Source: an uncultured Erysipelotrichaceae bacterium
GTDB lineage: Bacteria; Bacillota_I; Bacilli_A; Erysipelotrichales; Erysipelotrichaceae
Reading direction: 5' to 3'
NCBI GenBank assembly: GCA_944327135.1
Contig: CALVGQ010000012.1
Location: 33,326-97,325, forward strand
Length of the DNA stretch: 64,000 nucleotides
In this document: one piece after another, positions 8,900-16,866 of the stretch
How positions within the stretch are numbered: position 1 is the stretch's first letter
Layout of the letters: each line of letters opens with the position of its first letter
The notes under the pieces: generated by a model
The model's database searches: none
What the model saw: only the letters and a program-made list of their open reading frames with translations
Told to the model about the DNA's origin: nothing
Position numbers and translations under genes: made by a program

Positions 8900-9517
8900 C
8901 TAAAAACTGATCTTGTTATGAATTAACTTTCCAAGAATCTGAATGCCCTTCTGCTGGATTTCTTCATCACTGAATTCGATTGGTGCCATCGTTTCATTTT
9001 CCGGTTTTAGAATCATCTTGTTTTTCTTAAAAAAGACTCGTTTTAAAGTAACTTCTTCATTTTCCAGCAGGATCACTCCGATGTCCCCATTCTCAAGTGT
9101 AGATTGCTGCCGACAGTAAACACGATCACCTTCCAGGATACGCGCATTTTTCATTGAATCACCCACTACATCCAGATAAAAATAAATTCCTGAACCAGTT
9201 TCCGATTCCGGAACATATTCATACCCTGAAATATTTTGGTAGGCTAACAACCCATATCCTGTTTTTACGGTTCCAACAACCGGAACTTTTTTTTGCGGCA
9301 CCATGATCTCGCTCAGATTTTCATTACAAAAAACATCCAATGGAACATGGTAATGCTCAGCAATCCGTCCAATAACCGGCATACTGGGAATCGAAGTGCC
9401 GTCTTCCCATTTCTGGATGGTCGTAAAAGAACGATATCCTAAATGTTCTGCCAGCTCATCCTGAGATTCTCGATTCAAATGCCGCAGACATCGCAAGTTT
9501 TCTTTAAAAAACACCAC
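8900..9517 (-). CDS. XRE-family repressor with S24 (LexA-like) autoprotease domain
   Basis: Likely SOS-type transcriptional repressor. 205 aa: N-terminal helix-turn-helix of the Cro/CI class (residues about 7-60, SQDELAEHLGYRSFTTIQKWEDG), then a peptidase S24 domain with the catalytic serine in VVGDSMKNARI and lysine in VTLKRVFF. The segment aligned with the LexA cleavage loop reads VVGTVKTGYGLLAYQ, so the scissile pair would be Thr-Gly instead of Ala-Gly. It faces an SRAP repair protein and sits beside ruvBA, which supports a DNA-damage role. Start is one of two tandem GTG codons. Whether it replaces LexA or regulates something else cannot be told from sequence. Confidence 0.8.
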   Translation of the reverse strand: MVFFKENLRCLRHLNRESQDELAEHLGYRSFTTIQKWEDGTSIPSMPVIGRIAEHYHVPLDVFCNENLSEIMVPQKKVPVVGTVKTGYGLLAYQNISGYEYVPESETGSGIYFYLDVVGDSMKNARILEGDRVYCRQQSTLENGDIGVILLENEEVTLKRVFFKKNKMILKPENETMAPIEFSDEEIQQKGIQILGKLIHNKISF

Positions 9518-9532
9518 TCATCACCCGGATTT

Positions 9533-9561
9533 ATTATACTTGAAAAATCTTCTATTGCCAA
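9533..9561 (-). promoter_or_regulatory. Sigma-A promoter for the S24 regulator
   Basis: Minus strand TTGGCA (9556-9561), 17-base spacer, TATAAT (9533-9538), 15 bases before the start codon. It drives the regulator, the small membrane protein and probably ftsW onward. Confidence 0.8.
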
Positions 9562-9603
9562 GCGTAAAACCTGGATTTTTTCTTTGAAAAAATGAATAGA
9601 AAA

Positions 9604-9635
9604 CAAGTTGAACTTGAATCATCATCAATTATAAT
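9604..9635 (+). promoter_or_regulatory. Promoter of the SRAP gene with overlapping palindromic operator
   Basis: TTGAAC (9608-9613), 16-base spacer, TATAAT (9630-9635) reading toward the SRAP gene. The -35 is embedded in a perfect odd palindrome CAAGTTGAACTTG (9604-9616), a good candidate operator for the divergently encoded S24 repressor. Confidence 0.65.
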
Positions 9636-9758
9636 AAAAGAGGAATCAAATCAATGAACTGGTTTCTTCTGATTTATTTTTCGCTATCGATTAGATAGGC
9701 CGATCCGCTTTTATCCTTCTAAGACGAAAGCATCTGATAACAGAAAGGAAGTGAAATT

Positions 9759-10292
9759 TTGTGCAGCTGTCTTTATTTGGAAGATAGACTTTATTATGAA
9801 CTTCAATCTTCTCTAAAACAATCTTCCTTTTTGATTTCAGCCCCGCAAGAGCAATCATCCCTAAAAAAAATCTATCCAGGCCAGAAAATGTTGGTCTGGA
9901 CGTCAAGTAATGCACTTCAAATTCTGCGTTGGGGATATCAAAAATGGAATCACAAAGGACGAGTTCTTCACGCACGATGGGAAACCGCCGGAACTTCTAT
10001 TTTTTTCCATCAAAATCACAGTCGTCGCGGTATTTTGTGTGTCAGTGGTTATTTTGAATGGAGTACACAAAAGGAACAATACTATTTCCATCGTCAATCT
10101 CCGCTTTATCTTGGCATCCTTTATAATGATCAAGGTGAATTTGTAATCCTTACGGTCGCAGCGATGATGCCTTATCAACGAATTCATCCACGGATGCCTG
10201 TTGTTTTTTCAAGACAGCAGGCTTACGATTTTCTTGAGCATCAACCAATTAAAAAAGAAGCTTTGGATCTCCATGTTTCAAAAGTCCAATAG
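9759..10292 (+). CDS. SRAP (HMCES/YedK) family abasic-site protein
   Basis: Family members trap abasic sites in single-stranded DNA through a thiazolidine link to Cys2. The frame starts at TTG 9759 with AAAGGAAG upstream; this start alone gives Met-Cys, so Cys2 is exposed after methionine removal. Matching motifs: ILRWGYQKW, HARWET (normally NARxET, so the usual Asn is His here), RRGILCVSGYFEW with the catalytic Glu, and HPRMPVVF with the catalytic His. At 177 aa it is shorter than YedK (about 220). It is divergent from the S24 regulator and has a palindrome over its promoter. Confidence 0.82.
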   Translation: MCSCLYLEDRLYYELQSSLKQSSFLISAPQEQSSLKKIYPGQKMLVWTSSNALQILRWGYQKWNHKGRVLHARWETAGTSIFFHQNHSRRGILCVSGYFEWSTQKEQYYFHRQSPLYLGILYNDQGEFVILTVAAMMPYQRIHPRMPVVFSRQQAYDFLEHQPIKKEALDLHVSKVQ

Positions 10293-10300
10293 CTTCTTTT

Positions 10301-11305
10301 TCATTCCTGAAACAAACTATCATTATAACTGATTTTTAAATGTTCATATGCTTTATGTGTCGCAGTACGGCCTCGCGGTGTTCGATTGATAAACCCAATT
10401 TTGATCAGATAGGGTTCATAGACATCTTCCAGTGTCATGGGTTCTTCACTGATTGCACTAGCCAAAGCTTCCAATCCCACCGGGCCTCCTTTAAACCTCT
10501 CAATAATTCCACGAAGATAACGAAGGTCCACCTCATCTAAGCCAAGATGATCTACTTTCAGCCGATCTAAAGCCTGCTGCGTAATGGCTCGATTAACATG
10601 TCCATCATTGAGCACTTGGGCAAAATCACGCACCCTACGAAACAAGCGATTGGCGATTCGCGGAGTTCCCCGTGAACGACGGGCAATTTCTACAACTGCA
10701 TCATCATCGGCTGGAACCTTCAATACCCCCGCTGTACGGGCTACAATGCTGGTCAGCTGCGCCTCGGTATAGTACTCCAATTTAGAAACGATTCCAAATC
10801 GATCACGAAGAGGCGCAGTCAGATCTCCAGCCCGAGTGGTTGCTCCGACCAAGGTAAACGGTGGCAGGTCCAAACGAATCGATCTTGTTCCTGCATCCTT
10901 GCCAACCACAATATCAATACAAAAGTCCTCCATGGCCGGATAAAGAACTTCCTCTACCACTTTGGGCAATCGATGAATTTCATCAATAAACAACACATCT
11001 CCTGGTTCCAATGAAGATAAAATTGCCGCCAGATCACCGCTTCTTTCAATGCTTGGGCCACTGGTAGCACGCACCTTTCCTCCCATTTCATTAGCTAAAA
11101 TATATGCCAGTGTGGTTTTCCCCAGTCCTGGAGGACCATATAGCAGCACATGATCCAAAGTTTCATGGCGCTGTTGAGCAGCCTGAATAAATACTTTTAA
11201 ATTCGCCTTTAAATCATCCTGACCGACGTAATCACTCAGCCGCTGCGGACGTAACGAAGCATCTTCATCCTGCACGGTTTCTTCTGCACTGAGTATTCGA
11301 TCCAT
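10301..11305 (-). CDS. ruvB: Holliday junction branch migration ATPase RuvB
   Basis: Hexameric AAA+ motor that, with RuvA, moves Holliday junctions. 334 aa; starts [15 protein letters not shown], Walker A GPPGLGKT (about residue 60), Walker [10 protein letters not shown], sensor 1 GATTRAG, arginine finger region LRDRFGIV, and the C-terminal winged helix with the [13 protein letters not shown]-binding hairpin. It follows ruvA by 11 bases. It converges with the SRAP gene (8-base gap). Confidence 0.97.
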   Translation of the reverse strand: MDRILSAEETVQDEDASLRPQRLSDYVGQDDLKANLKVFIQAAQQRHETLDHVLLYGPPGLGKTTLAYILANEMGGKVRATSGPSIERSGDLAAILSSLEPGDVLFIDEIHRLPKVVEEVLYPAMEDFCIDIVVGKDAGTRSIRLDLPPFTLVGATTRAGDLTAPLRDRFGIVSKLEYYTEAQLTSIVARTAGVLKVPADDDAVVEIARRSRGTPRIANRLFRRVRDFAQVLNDGHVNRAITQQALDRLKVDHLGLDEVDLRYLRGIIERFKGGPVGLEALASAISEEPMTLEDVYEPYLIKIGFINRTPRGRTATHKAYEHLKISYNDSLFQE

Positions 11306-11316
11306 TTGTTATCCTC

Positions 11317-11895
11317 CTATCGTTTAAAAGAAAGCAGGTACTGCAGTCCCAGCTTGACATATTCATCCGTTGTTTTATCAGGAAATCCAGTGAGGTATTT
11401 CAGCACCTGCGTGCATTCATTTTGTTTATATCCTAGAGCTTTAAGTGCGTCCAAAGCATCTTCCATCTCACGACTGCTTCCCACGTTTGAATCAGGTGCA
11501 CTGCTGACCAGTTTCCCTTTGAGATCCAGAATGATCTGTGAAGCCGTCTTTGCCCCTATTCCCGGCATGCTTTTAATAAATGCAATGTCCTGTTGTTCGA
11601 TTGCTGTAATCAGTGCGTCATAGGAGGCTTTTCGAAAAATCCCCAAAGCGGTTTTAGGCCCCAGTCCTTTTACAGAGATCAGTTTGATGAACAATTCCTT
11701 TTCCGGTCGGCTTAAAAAACCATACAACGAATTCTCATCTTCACGAAGATGCTGATAAGTATAAATCTGTACCGGCATGGATAAACTTAGCATTTCCGGT
11801 TTCGCAAAATTAATTTCATAACCAATTCCCGCCGCTTCCACCACAATGCTATCCTGATTGATCATTTCAACGGTTCCTTTAATATACGCAATCAT
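11317..11895 (-). CDS. ruvA: Holliday junction DNA-binding protein RuvA
   Basis: Tetrameric junction-binding partner of RuvB. Starting at the ATG at 11895 (GGTGATAG upstream) gives 192 aa beginning MIAYIKGTVEMI, the normal RuvA start; the frame extends another 33 codons upstream but those residues do not fit the family. OB domain at residues 1-60, two helix-hairpin-helix motifs (ISVKGLGPKTALGI and IKSMPGIGAKTASQI), then the flexible linker and the RuvB-binding domain III (DALDALKALGYKQNE). Confidence 0.95.
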   Translation of the reverse strand: MIAYIKGTVEMINQDSIVVEAAGIGYEINFAKPEMLSLSMPVQIYTYQHLREDENSLYGFLSRPEKELFIKLISVKGLGPKTALGIFRKASYDALITAIEQQDIAFIKSMPGIGAKTASQIILDLKGKLVSSAPDSNVGSSREMEDALDALKALGYKQNECTQVLKYLTGFPDKTTDEYVKLGLQYLLSFKR

Positions 11896-11911
11896 CCTAT
11901 CACCGAGATTT

Positions 11912-11939
11912 ATTTTACCATAGAATGCTAAAAAACCAA
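11912..11939 (-). promoter_or_regulatory. Probable promoter for ruvAB
   Basis: Minus strand TTGGTT (11934-11939), 16-base spacer, TAAAAT (11912-11917), 16 bases before the ruvA start. It supports the shorter RuvA start, since transcription would begin inside the extended frame. Confidence 0.55.
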
Positions 11940-12048
11940 AGCATACAACTAAAAAACAACATCGTCCGCTGATTTTCTCTTTCAGCTTTTCCAAATGCAG
12001 AATGCTTTTTTGCTAATTGGTAATCAATCATGCAGAATTTCTTAGTTA

Positions 12049-12620
12049 TGGTATACTTAATTTAACAGATATTCTTTTAGAAAGAAAAAATTAACGAAAC
12101 AATGGAAGTGGATTGCCGCTTTGATTGTTGGAACTACCTTATTAGGATGCACTTCCTTTGAAATGTCAGGCAATCTGGAAAGCACAATTTCAGCAAATTC
12201 ATTGACGTAGGCCTTAGAAACAAAACTGGTGCCAGTGGTGTTTTAACCTGCTTGTCAAGATCCAAGAAGAAGGACTCAAATTGACTTATCAAGAAGATAA
12301 TTTCAAAATTACAGCTCAGACTCTCAACCAGAACAGATCGTTCCAAGTAGAAATGGAATCTGAAAAAACTATGAATTACAACACCAAAAAGCCGATGAAC
12401 AGAAATCCGCCCTTTTGCATGCAGCATATTTTATTTATACCGGCCCTGTCCACCATTTGCTTCAAGCTGGACTGATTGCTAAACAAGGAGCACTTTTGGT
12501 CCCATTTGGGGCTATCAGTTTTCCTGTTGCCGGTGGGCCCCACATTCACTATCTTGCCAGTAATGTAACCAAAGCTCATTATGGAGCCCTTCCTAACCCC
12601 ATATCAAACCTGTGGTAAAG
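12049..12620 (+). pseudogene. Decayed lipoprotein gene
   Basis: Reading frame from about 12079 gives a basic start and lipobox (LIVGTTLLGCTS) but has no start codon and stops at a TAG near 12208. A second stretch around 12250-12360 (LTYQEDNFKITAQTLNQN) continues in a different frame into ELQHQKADEQKSALLHAAYFIYTGPVHHLL near 12370-12470, joined only by a frameshift at about 12365, and stops near 12618. An extended -10 (TG at 12049, TATACT 12052-12057) still precedes it. I do not recognise the family; the several lesions say pseudogene rather than sequencing error. Confidence 0.6.
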
Positions 12621-13051
12621 ATCATGGAATATCATCTGGACAACTAGGTTATTTTTTTGATTGAGGGCTCCCAAACAATTATCAGCACATGCTATAGCGA
12701 TAATAGACCTTATTCGCTGCATGCCATGAATAAACAAGCTTCTTTATATCTTAACGAATCAGTACTGTTAAAAAAGAAGACCAATGGTTTATCGTCTTTT
12801 CCAACGTACAGATTCTAAAAGAATTAGTTTCTTTTAATATTTATTGCAGATATTAAAAAAGATCTTGTACAAGATCTCAGAGTGTTGACAAAATAGATCG
12901 ACAGACAATTATTTATCTGATAAAATAAAAAAGGCAGGAAAGGACTTTATAAACCCAAAAATTGTCAACTTTTCTGCCTTTTATATTGTCAAAATGGTAT
13001 AATTCAAGAGGGTTTTATTATTCTGTAATAGCTAGCTTCTTGCTAATAGAA
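12621..13051. other. Gene-free stretch after the lipoprotein pseudogene
   Basis: No convincing coding frame on either strand. It probably contains further decayed 3' sequence of the pseudogene up to about 12840, then a hairpin region (12929-12982). Confidence 0.5.
12929..12982. terminator. Bidirectional terminator-like hairpin
   Basis: AAAAGGCAG (12929-12937) pairs with CTGCCTTTT (12974-12982) across a 36-base loop, extended by AAAG/CTTT after one mismatch. The large loop makes efficient termination uncertain. Confidence 0.4.
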
Positions 13052-13073
13052 AAAAAGAAGTTGCCTTCTTTTT
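13052..13073 (-). terminator. Terminator after nth
   Basis: Perfect 9-bp stem AAAAAGAAG / CTTCTTTTT with a 4-base loop; on the minus strand it is followed by a T run. It lies about 76 bases beyond the nth stop codon. Confidence 0.6.
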
Positions 13074-13148
13074 GATTCTTGTCTAAAAGCATCTTCCATT
13101 TTTCTCAGTTGTCATCCTGACTTTTATAATTCACCCAATTAAACAAAA

Positions 13149-13802
13149 TCACTTTGCATGAATTGGCGAAAGATTGTTGATATTTTTATTCTTTTCTTTG
13201 CAAAGATCAATCAGCTGGCATTCTGCACAGCATGGTTTTTTAGCCTTGCAAAAATATCGGCCAAAAAAGATAAACAAATGATGCGCGTGGCTCCATTGAT
13301 TCTTAGGAATTTTCTTCATCAATTTTTTTTCCACCGTATACACGTCATCTGCTGGTGCAGCCAGTCCCAGCCTTTTACTGATTCGTTCCACATGAGTGTC
13401 TACCGCTATCGCCGGAACATTGAAACAAACCGATAAAATTACATTAGCACTTTTTCTTCCCACACCAGGCAGTGTTAATAATTCTTCCATTGTTTGAGGC
13501 ATGACCCCATTAAAATCCTTGGTGATCTTCTGGGCCATCGCCTGAATGCTTTTCGCTTTGTTATGATACAACCCGATCGTTCGAATACATTCTTCAATCT
13601 CATTCAAAGAGGCTTCCGCCATGGCTTGAGGGGTTGGATAACGGCTAAATAAGTTAGGCGTCACCTTATTGACGGATACATCGGTGGCTTGTGCCGACAA
13701 AACAACAGCCACAGCCAATTCAAAAGGATTGCGATGATTCAATTCACAATGGGCGTCCGGAAACTGTTCCGACAAGGTAGTCAAAATGCGTTCAATGTTC
13801 AA
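13149..13802 (-). CDS. nth: Endonuclease III (base-excision glycosylase/AP lyase)
   Basis: Removes oxidised pyrimidines and cuts at the abasic site. 217 aa with the helix-hairpin-helix LPGVGRKSANVIL (catalytic Lys), the catalytic Asp in AVDTHVERIS, and the C-terminal [4Fe-4S] loop with four cysteines spaced C-x6-C-x2-C-x5-C (FCKAKKPCCAECQLIDLC). Its start overlaps the dnaD stop by 11 bases. The ypmB...dnaD-nth order is conserved in Bacilli, although aspB and asnS found there are missing here. Confidence 0.96.
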   Translation of the reverse strand: MNIERILTTLSEQFPDAHCELNHRNPFELAVAVVLSAQATDVSVNKVTPNLFSRYPTPQAMAEASLNEIEECIRTIGLYHNKAKSIQAMAQKITKDFNGVMPQTMEELLTLPGVGRKSANVILSVCFNVPAIAVDTHVERISKRLGLAAPADDVYTVEKKLMKKIPKNQWSHAHHLFIFFGRYFCKAKKPCCAECQLIDLCKEKNKNINNLSPIHAK

Positions 13803-14340
13803 GATGCTTCCCCTTTTCTATCATTGCAGCCGTATATCCTTTCTGTGTCCAGGCTTCCAAGATCGTTGCAATATAATGAAAACCTAGTTTTTTATATAGG
13901 CTCGCTTCTTTTAAAGCGTACAAGATCAATTTGCTGTCATAACAATGAAGCCAATCCGCCAAATTTTCCATCTCATTCGGGGTTAATGGACGACCAAATT
14001 CACTTTCAAAAACATCATAAAGTGATTGATTGACAGCCCGCTCACTTTTGGCAACCTCCGCTTCAAACAAACCGCTCAGATCAAATTGAAGACCCTCGCT
14101 GCCTGCCCGGATCTGCAAATACTGTTTGGCACATAGAAGTCCAATTGCGCGATCAACTGCTTCTTGTTTCATCGCACTGAGCTTTACCAGTTTTTCTGTG
14201 GACAAGATCTGATGATGCTCAGTAGCATGATTGATCAACAGTACAAGTATCCCCTCTTCGCTGCTTAAATTAAGATGCTGATAATTTTCAAGAATCCAGT
14301 TTGCTTTGTTGATATAAGAATGCTGATACCACTTTCCCAT
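13792..14340 (-). CDS. dnaD: DNA replication initiation protein DnaD
   Basis: Primosomal protein that helps load the replicative helicase at oriC and at restart sites. 182 aa: N-terminal winged-helix (residues 1-95, LNLSSEEGILVLLINHA) and C-terminal DnaB_2/DnaD domain with FESEFGRPLTPNEMENLADW and the YIATILEAWTQKGY signature. It lies between the ypmB-like gene and nth, only 5 bases after the former. Confidence 0.93.
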   Translation of the reverse strand: MGKWYQHSYINKANWILENYQHLNLSSEEGILVLLINHATEHHQILSTEKLVKLSAMKQEAVDRAIGLLCAKQYLQIRAGSEGLQFDLSGLFEAEVAKSERAVNQSLYDVFESEFGRPLTPNEMENLADWLHCYDSKLILYALKEASLYKKLGFHYIATILEAWTQKGYTAAMIEKGKHLEH

Positions 14341-14345
14341 GTGAA

Positions 14346-14819
14346 TTACACTACTTTCTTTCTATAGGTTAAAACCACTTCCAGAGAATCATAGTCCAAA
14401 AGGATCTCAGTTTGTGAATTTTCCAAGACGATGGCTGGCTGCTCATGAAACCACCCTAATGAAAAGGTCCAGTCAGTTAATCCCAATTCCTTTGCAGCCT
14501 TCTGAACTTCTTCTTCTTTAAAACTGCTCAGTTCTCGCTGAGCTAATAAATTCAGCTCCCGATCATACCAAATGATCCATTCTTTTCCTTGATAACGGAC
14601 CTGAGCCACATAAACTGTTTCATTCAGCTGATAACGATTTAGAAATTGAAATTCTTCTGCTTCAACTAGTTTCATCATTTGTCGAGTGATTTTCTGCTCC
14701 TCAGAATAGGTTTTCAAATAAGGACCAAGAAATGTGTTCGCTGAAAAAAACAAGACCGATAAAGCGAACAGAAGCGTTAGAAACAGCGTTGTTCCCACCG
14801 AGATCAGTCTGTTTTTCAT
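14346..14819 (-). CDS. YpmB-like membrane-anchored protein (DUF5590/PepSY-type)
   Basis: 157 aa with one N-terminal membrane helix (TTLFLTLLFALSVLFFSANTFL) and an extracytoplasmic part. The segments VAQVRYQGKEWIIWYD and AAKELGLTDWTFSLGWFHEQPAIVLE resemble YpmB of B. subtilis, whose gene also heads the cluster ending in dnaD-nth. The function of YpmB is not established to my knowledge; the assignment rests mainly on synteny plus size and topology. Confidence 0.7.
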   Translation of the reverse strand: MKNRLISVGTTLFLTLLFALSVLFFSANTFLGPYLKTYSEEQKITRQMMKLVEAEEFQFLNRYQLNETVYVAQVRYQGKEWIIWYDRELNLLAQRELSSFKEEEVQKAAKELGLTDWTFSLGWFHEQPAIVLENSQTEILLDYDSLEVVLTYRKKVV

Positions 14820-14839
14820 CGTATCACCTCGTATGCATT

Positions 14840-14845
14840 ATTATA
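14840..14845 (-). promoter_or_regulatory. -10 element for ypmB-dnaD-nth
   Basis: Perfect TATAAT on the minus strand 21 bases before the start codon; no convincing -35 at the right distance. Confidence 0.45.
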
Positions 14846-14883
14846 ACAAAAAGTTGTCCTGGCGAAAACAGAATTTAACAGAT

Positions 14884-14912
14884 TTGCAAAGTTCGCTGAA
14901 AAATGATAGGAT
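14884..14912 (+). promoter_or_regulatory. Sigma-A promoter for the thioredoxin-like secreted protein gene
   Basis: TTGCAA (14884-14889), 17-base spacer, TAGGAT (14907-14912), followed by the SD AAGGAGG before the ATG at 14934. Confidence 0.65.
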
Positions 14913-14933
14913 AGGTAAGCAAGGAGGACGACA

Positions 14934-15536
14934 ATGATAAAAAAACTCATCACTTCTGGACTTGTTTTGGTCTGGATCAGCAGTCTCGCTTTAGCAGGCT
15001 ATCGTTTTTTTGAACCTCGAGCTGCTGAAGCCGTCACTGAAAATAAAGTAGCGATCGCCAGCATGGATGCTCAGGGAAGATCGATCAATAATGATGAAGC
15101 ACAGACACCGCTAGTAGCAGCGATGGACCAAGATGACAAAACCGGGGAAGAATCCGGTACAGAAGAATACCATTATTATCTGTTCTGCTCACCTGACGAT
15201 TCAAACTGTATATATCTGAATGATTATGTTTTAAAGCCACTGGCCACTGAATTGGAAGTTTCTCAAATTGAAATCTTAGAATATGTTGATATCAGTACCT
15301 TATCTTCTGAATGGACCCCGCAACGATTAAAAAATCAATGGGGATTCGACAACTTTCCTGCCTTTGTTGCCATTGCGACAGATTCTGAAGGAAACCGTTC
15401 TATCTTATCTGTTCTGCAGTGGATAGCCGAAGAACCAATCGATCAAAATGATCTGAAAAACTGGATGATCGAAAATGGAATCTGGACTGGTCCGGTTGAA
15501 GAACAGGGCGAACTGATCGAACAGCCTGGAGCTTAA
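14934..15536 (+). CDS. Exported or membrane-anchored protein, possibly thioredoxin-fold
   Basis: 200 aa. A hydrophobic N-terminal segment (LITSGLVLVWISSLALAGY) acts as signal or anchor, followed by an acidic, low-complexity linker to about residue 80. The globular part starts HYYLFCSPDDSNC: two cysteines six residues apart at the end of a predicted beta strand, then EILEYVDISTL and FPAFVAIATDSEGN, which looks like a thioredoxin-type fold with a widened cysteine pair and a cis-Pro-like FPAF. I cannot name a family. Single-gene unit with its own promoter, strong SD and terminator. Confidence 0.65.
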   Translation: MIKKLITSGLVLVWISSLALAGYRFFEPRAAEAVTENKVAIASMDAQGRSINNDEAQTPLVAAMDQDDKTGEESGTEEYHYYLFCSPDDSNCIYLNDYVLKPLATELEVSQIEILEYVDISTLSSEWTPQRLKNQWGFDNFPAFVAIATDSEGNRSILSVLQWIAEEPIDQNDLKNWMIENGIWTGPVEEQGELIEQPGA

Positions 15537-15572
15537 AAAAACAATGGATTTGAAATTAATCCATTGTTTTTT
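15536..15572. terminator. Bidirectional terminator between convergent genes
   Basis: ACAATGGATT (15541-15550) pairs with AATCCATTGT (15558-15567), extended by A/T runs on both sides, 7-base loop. It serves the upstream + gene and the VTT-protein gene on the minus strand. Confidence 0.9.
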
Positions 15573-15584
15573 TCATTTCAAACA

Positions 15585-16184
15585 TCACAATCCATGCCGG
15601 CGGGAAGTATACCGAGAAAGCAAAAGCAACAGCAATAAAATTGCTCCAGCCGGTAATAAATACCATGGATTTTCAAAAGAAAGTGCAACGCTGCTTCCAA
15701 AAAACGCCAGTCCGCTCATCATAATGGCTTTCGCAAAAAATAATGTCACAAAGAACGTCCGCTGATTAAAGTCGGATAGTCCAAAAGTCATATTCAAAAA
15801 AGAGCTTGGAGTAAACGGAAGCATGGCTAAAAGAAACAAAATTTTCCAATTAACTTTCGCTACCCATTTCAATCCAGAAGATAACGCTGGCTTTCTCTTT
15901 ATCCAAGGATTTAGAAAACGGCGGACCGGATAACGAAAAAAACAAAATACCAGATAACAGCCTAGCGTCGATCCGATCCAGGAATAAAGAAATCCAGCTG
16001 CGGCACCATGAACCGTAATGTTAAAGGTGACAATGGCGACCAATGGAAGCGCCGGAATCAAGCTTTCCAGCATCGCCAAAAAGATCGGAGCTGCTGGCCC
16101 AAGATCCTTAAATGCCTCCAGCATCTGGATCCAGAATTCCAAAGACCCGACTCTTTCCATTAACTTTTGGAAAAACTCAAGCAT
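15585..16184 (-). CDS. VTT-domain (TVP38/TMEM64, DedA-like) membrane protein
   Basis: Integral membrane protein of the VTT/SNARE-associated superfamily; members are proposed lipid scramblases or flippases. Motifs: LESLIPALPLVAIVTFNITVHG, LYSWIGSTLGCYLVF, and the re-entrant signature ALLSGLKW...FLLAMLPFTPSSFLNMTFGLSDF. Start uncertain: the open frame reaches 16256, but that would overlap mtnN by 80 bases, so I choose the ATG at 16184 (8-base overlap, 199 aa). It is the last gene of the yqeG operon. Confidence 0.8.
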   Translation of the reverse strand: MLEFFQKLMERVGSLEFWIQMLEAFKDLGPAAPIFLAMLESLIPALPLVAIVTFNITVHGAAAGFLYSWIGSTLGCYLVFCFFRYPVRRFLNPWIKRKPALSSGLKWVAKVNWKILFLLAMLPFTPSSFLNMTFGLSDFNQRTFFVTLFFAKAIMMSGLAFFGSSVALSFENPWYLLPAGAILLLLLLLSRYTSRRHGL

Positions 16185-16866
16185 CTCGATAGGATGCGAC
16201 AAATTTTTCGCACCAAATCGCTGAGCGTTCTGCTGCTTTTTGAGCATATTCTTCAAAAGTCATCTCATTGCCTTCTTTTAAAGTGATATCAGACAGCGAA
16301 CGAACAACAACAAAAGGAATATCGTAAGCATCTGCAACCTGCGCAATGGCTGCCGCTTCCATTTCTGCACATAACGCTTCTGGATAATTTTGTTTGATCC
16401 GATCCACCTGATCCTTCCTACAAACAAAACAATCTCCGGAAACCACTGGTCCCACCCATACACGATCCTGTTCTGAAATGATTTCAGAAATTAATTGAAC
16501 ATAGCGAGAATCGGCTTTAAAACAGCAGGGATTCTTTGGGTCAAATCCTTTTTCCCATCCAGGAACATCGATATCGTGATGCGCCGCTTCTGTTGCCACC
16601 ACCACATCTAACACCTGTTGATTTTCCCATAGACCGCCAGCTGTTCCAATATTGACAATTCCCTCTACTGAAAAATGCTCTAGCAAAACCGTCGTGCTGC
16701 GTGCTGCATTGGTTTTCGCAACTCCACTTTGGCTCACTACAACTGAAACCCCCGCTAATTTCCCGATATAAAACGGAATTTTCTGATAAGTATGATCTTC
16801 TATTTCAGTCATTCTCATCAACAGCGCATCCACTTCGATCTTCATCGCTCCAATAATCGCAATCAT
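16177..16866 (-). CDS. mtnN: 5'-methylthioadenosine/S-adenosylhomocysteine nucleosidase
   Basis: Hydrolyses MTA and SAH (and 5'-deoxyadenosine), recycling products of SAM-dependent reactions and feeding autoinducer-2 precursor formation. 229 aa; IGAMKIEVDALL carries the catalytic Glu near residue 11, NIGTAGGL lies in the substrate site, EMEAAAIAQVA binds the ribose, and SLSDITLKE has the catalytic Asp. It follows the YqeM-type methyltransferase with a 1-base overlap; removing SAH made by that enzyme is a sensible pairing, which is inference. Confidence 0.95.
   Translation of the reverse strand: MIAIIGAMKIEVDALLMRMTEIEDHTYQKIPFYIGKLAGVSVVVSQSGVAKTNAARSTTVLLEHFSVEGIVNIGTAGGLWENQQVLDVVVATEAAHHDIDVPGWEKGFDPKNPCCFKADSRYVQLISEIISEQDRVWVGPVVSGDCFVCRKDQVDRIKQNYPEALCAEMEAAAIAQVADAYDIPFVVVRSLSDITLKEGNEMTFEEYAQKAAERSAIWCEKFVASYRDA

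Noticed and set aside
11896..11994. N-terminal extension of RuvA
   Set aside because: Extra 33 residues do not match the family, and the probable promoter lies inside this stretch.
12415..12618. 67-codon frame as an independent gene
   Set aside because: Upstream in-frame sequence continues the same protein across a frameshift, so it is part of the decayed lipoprotein gene.
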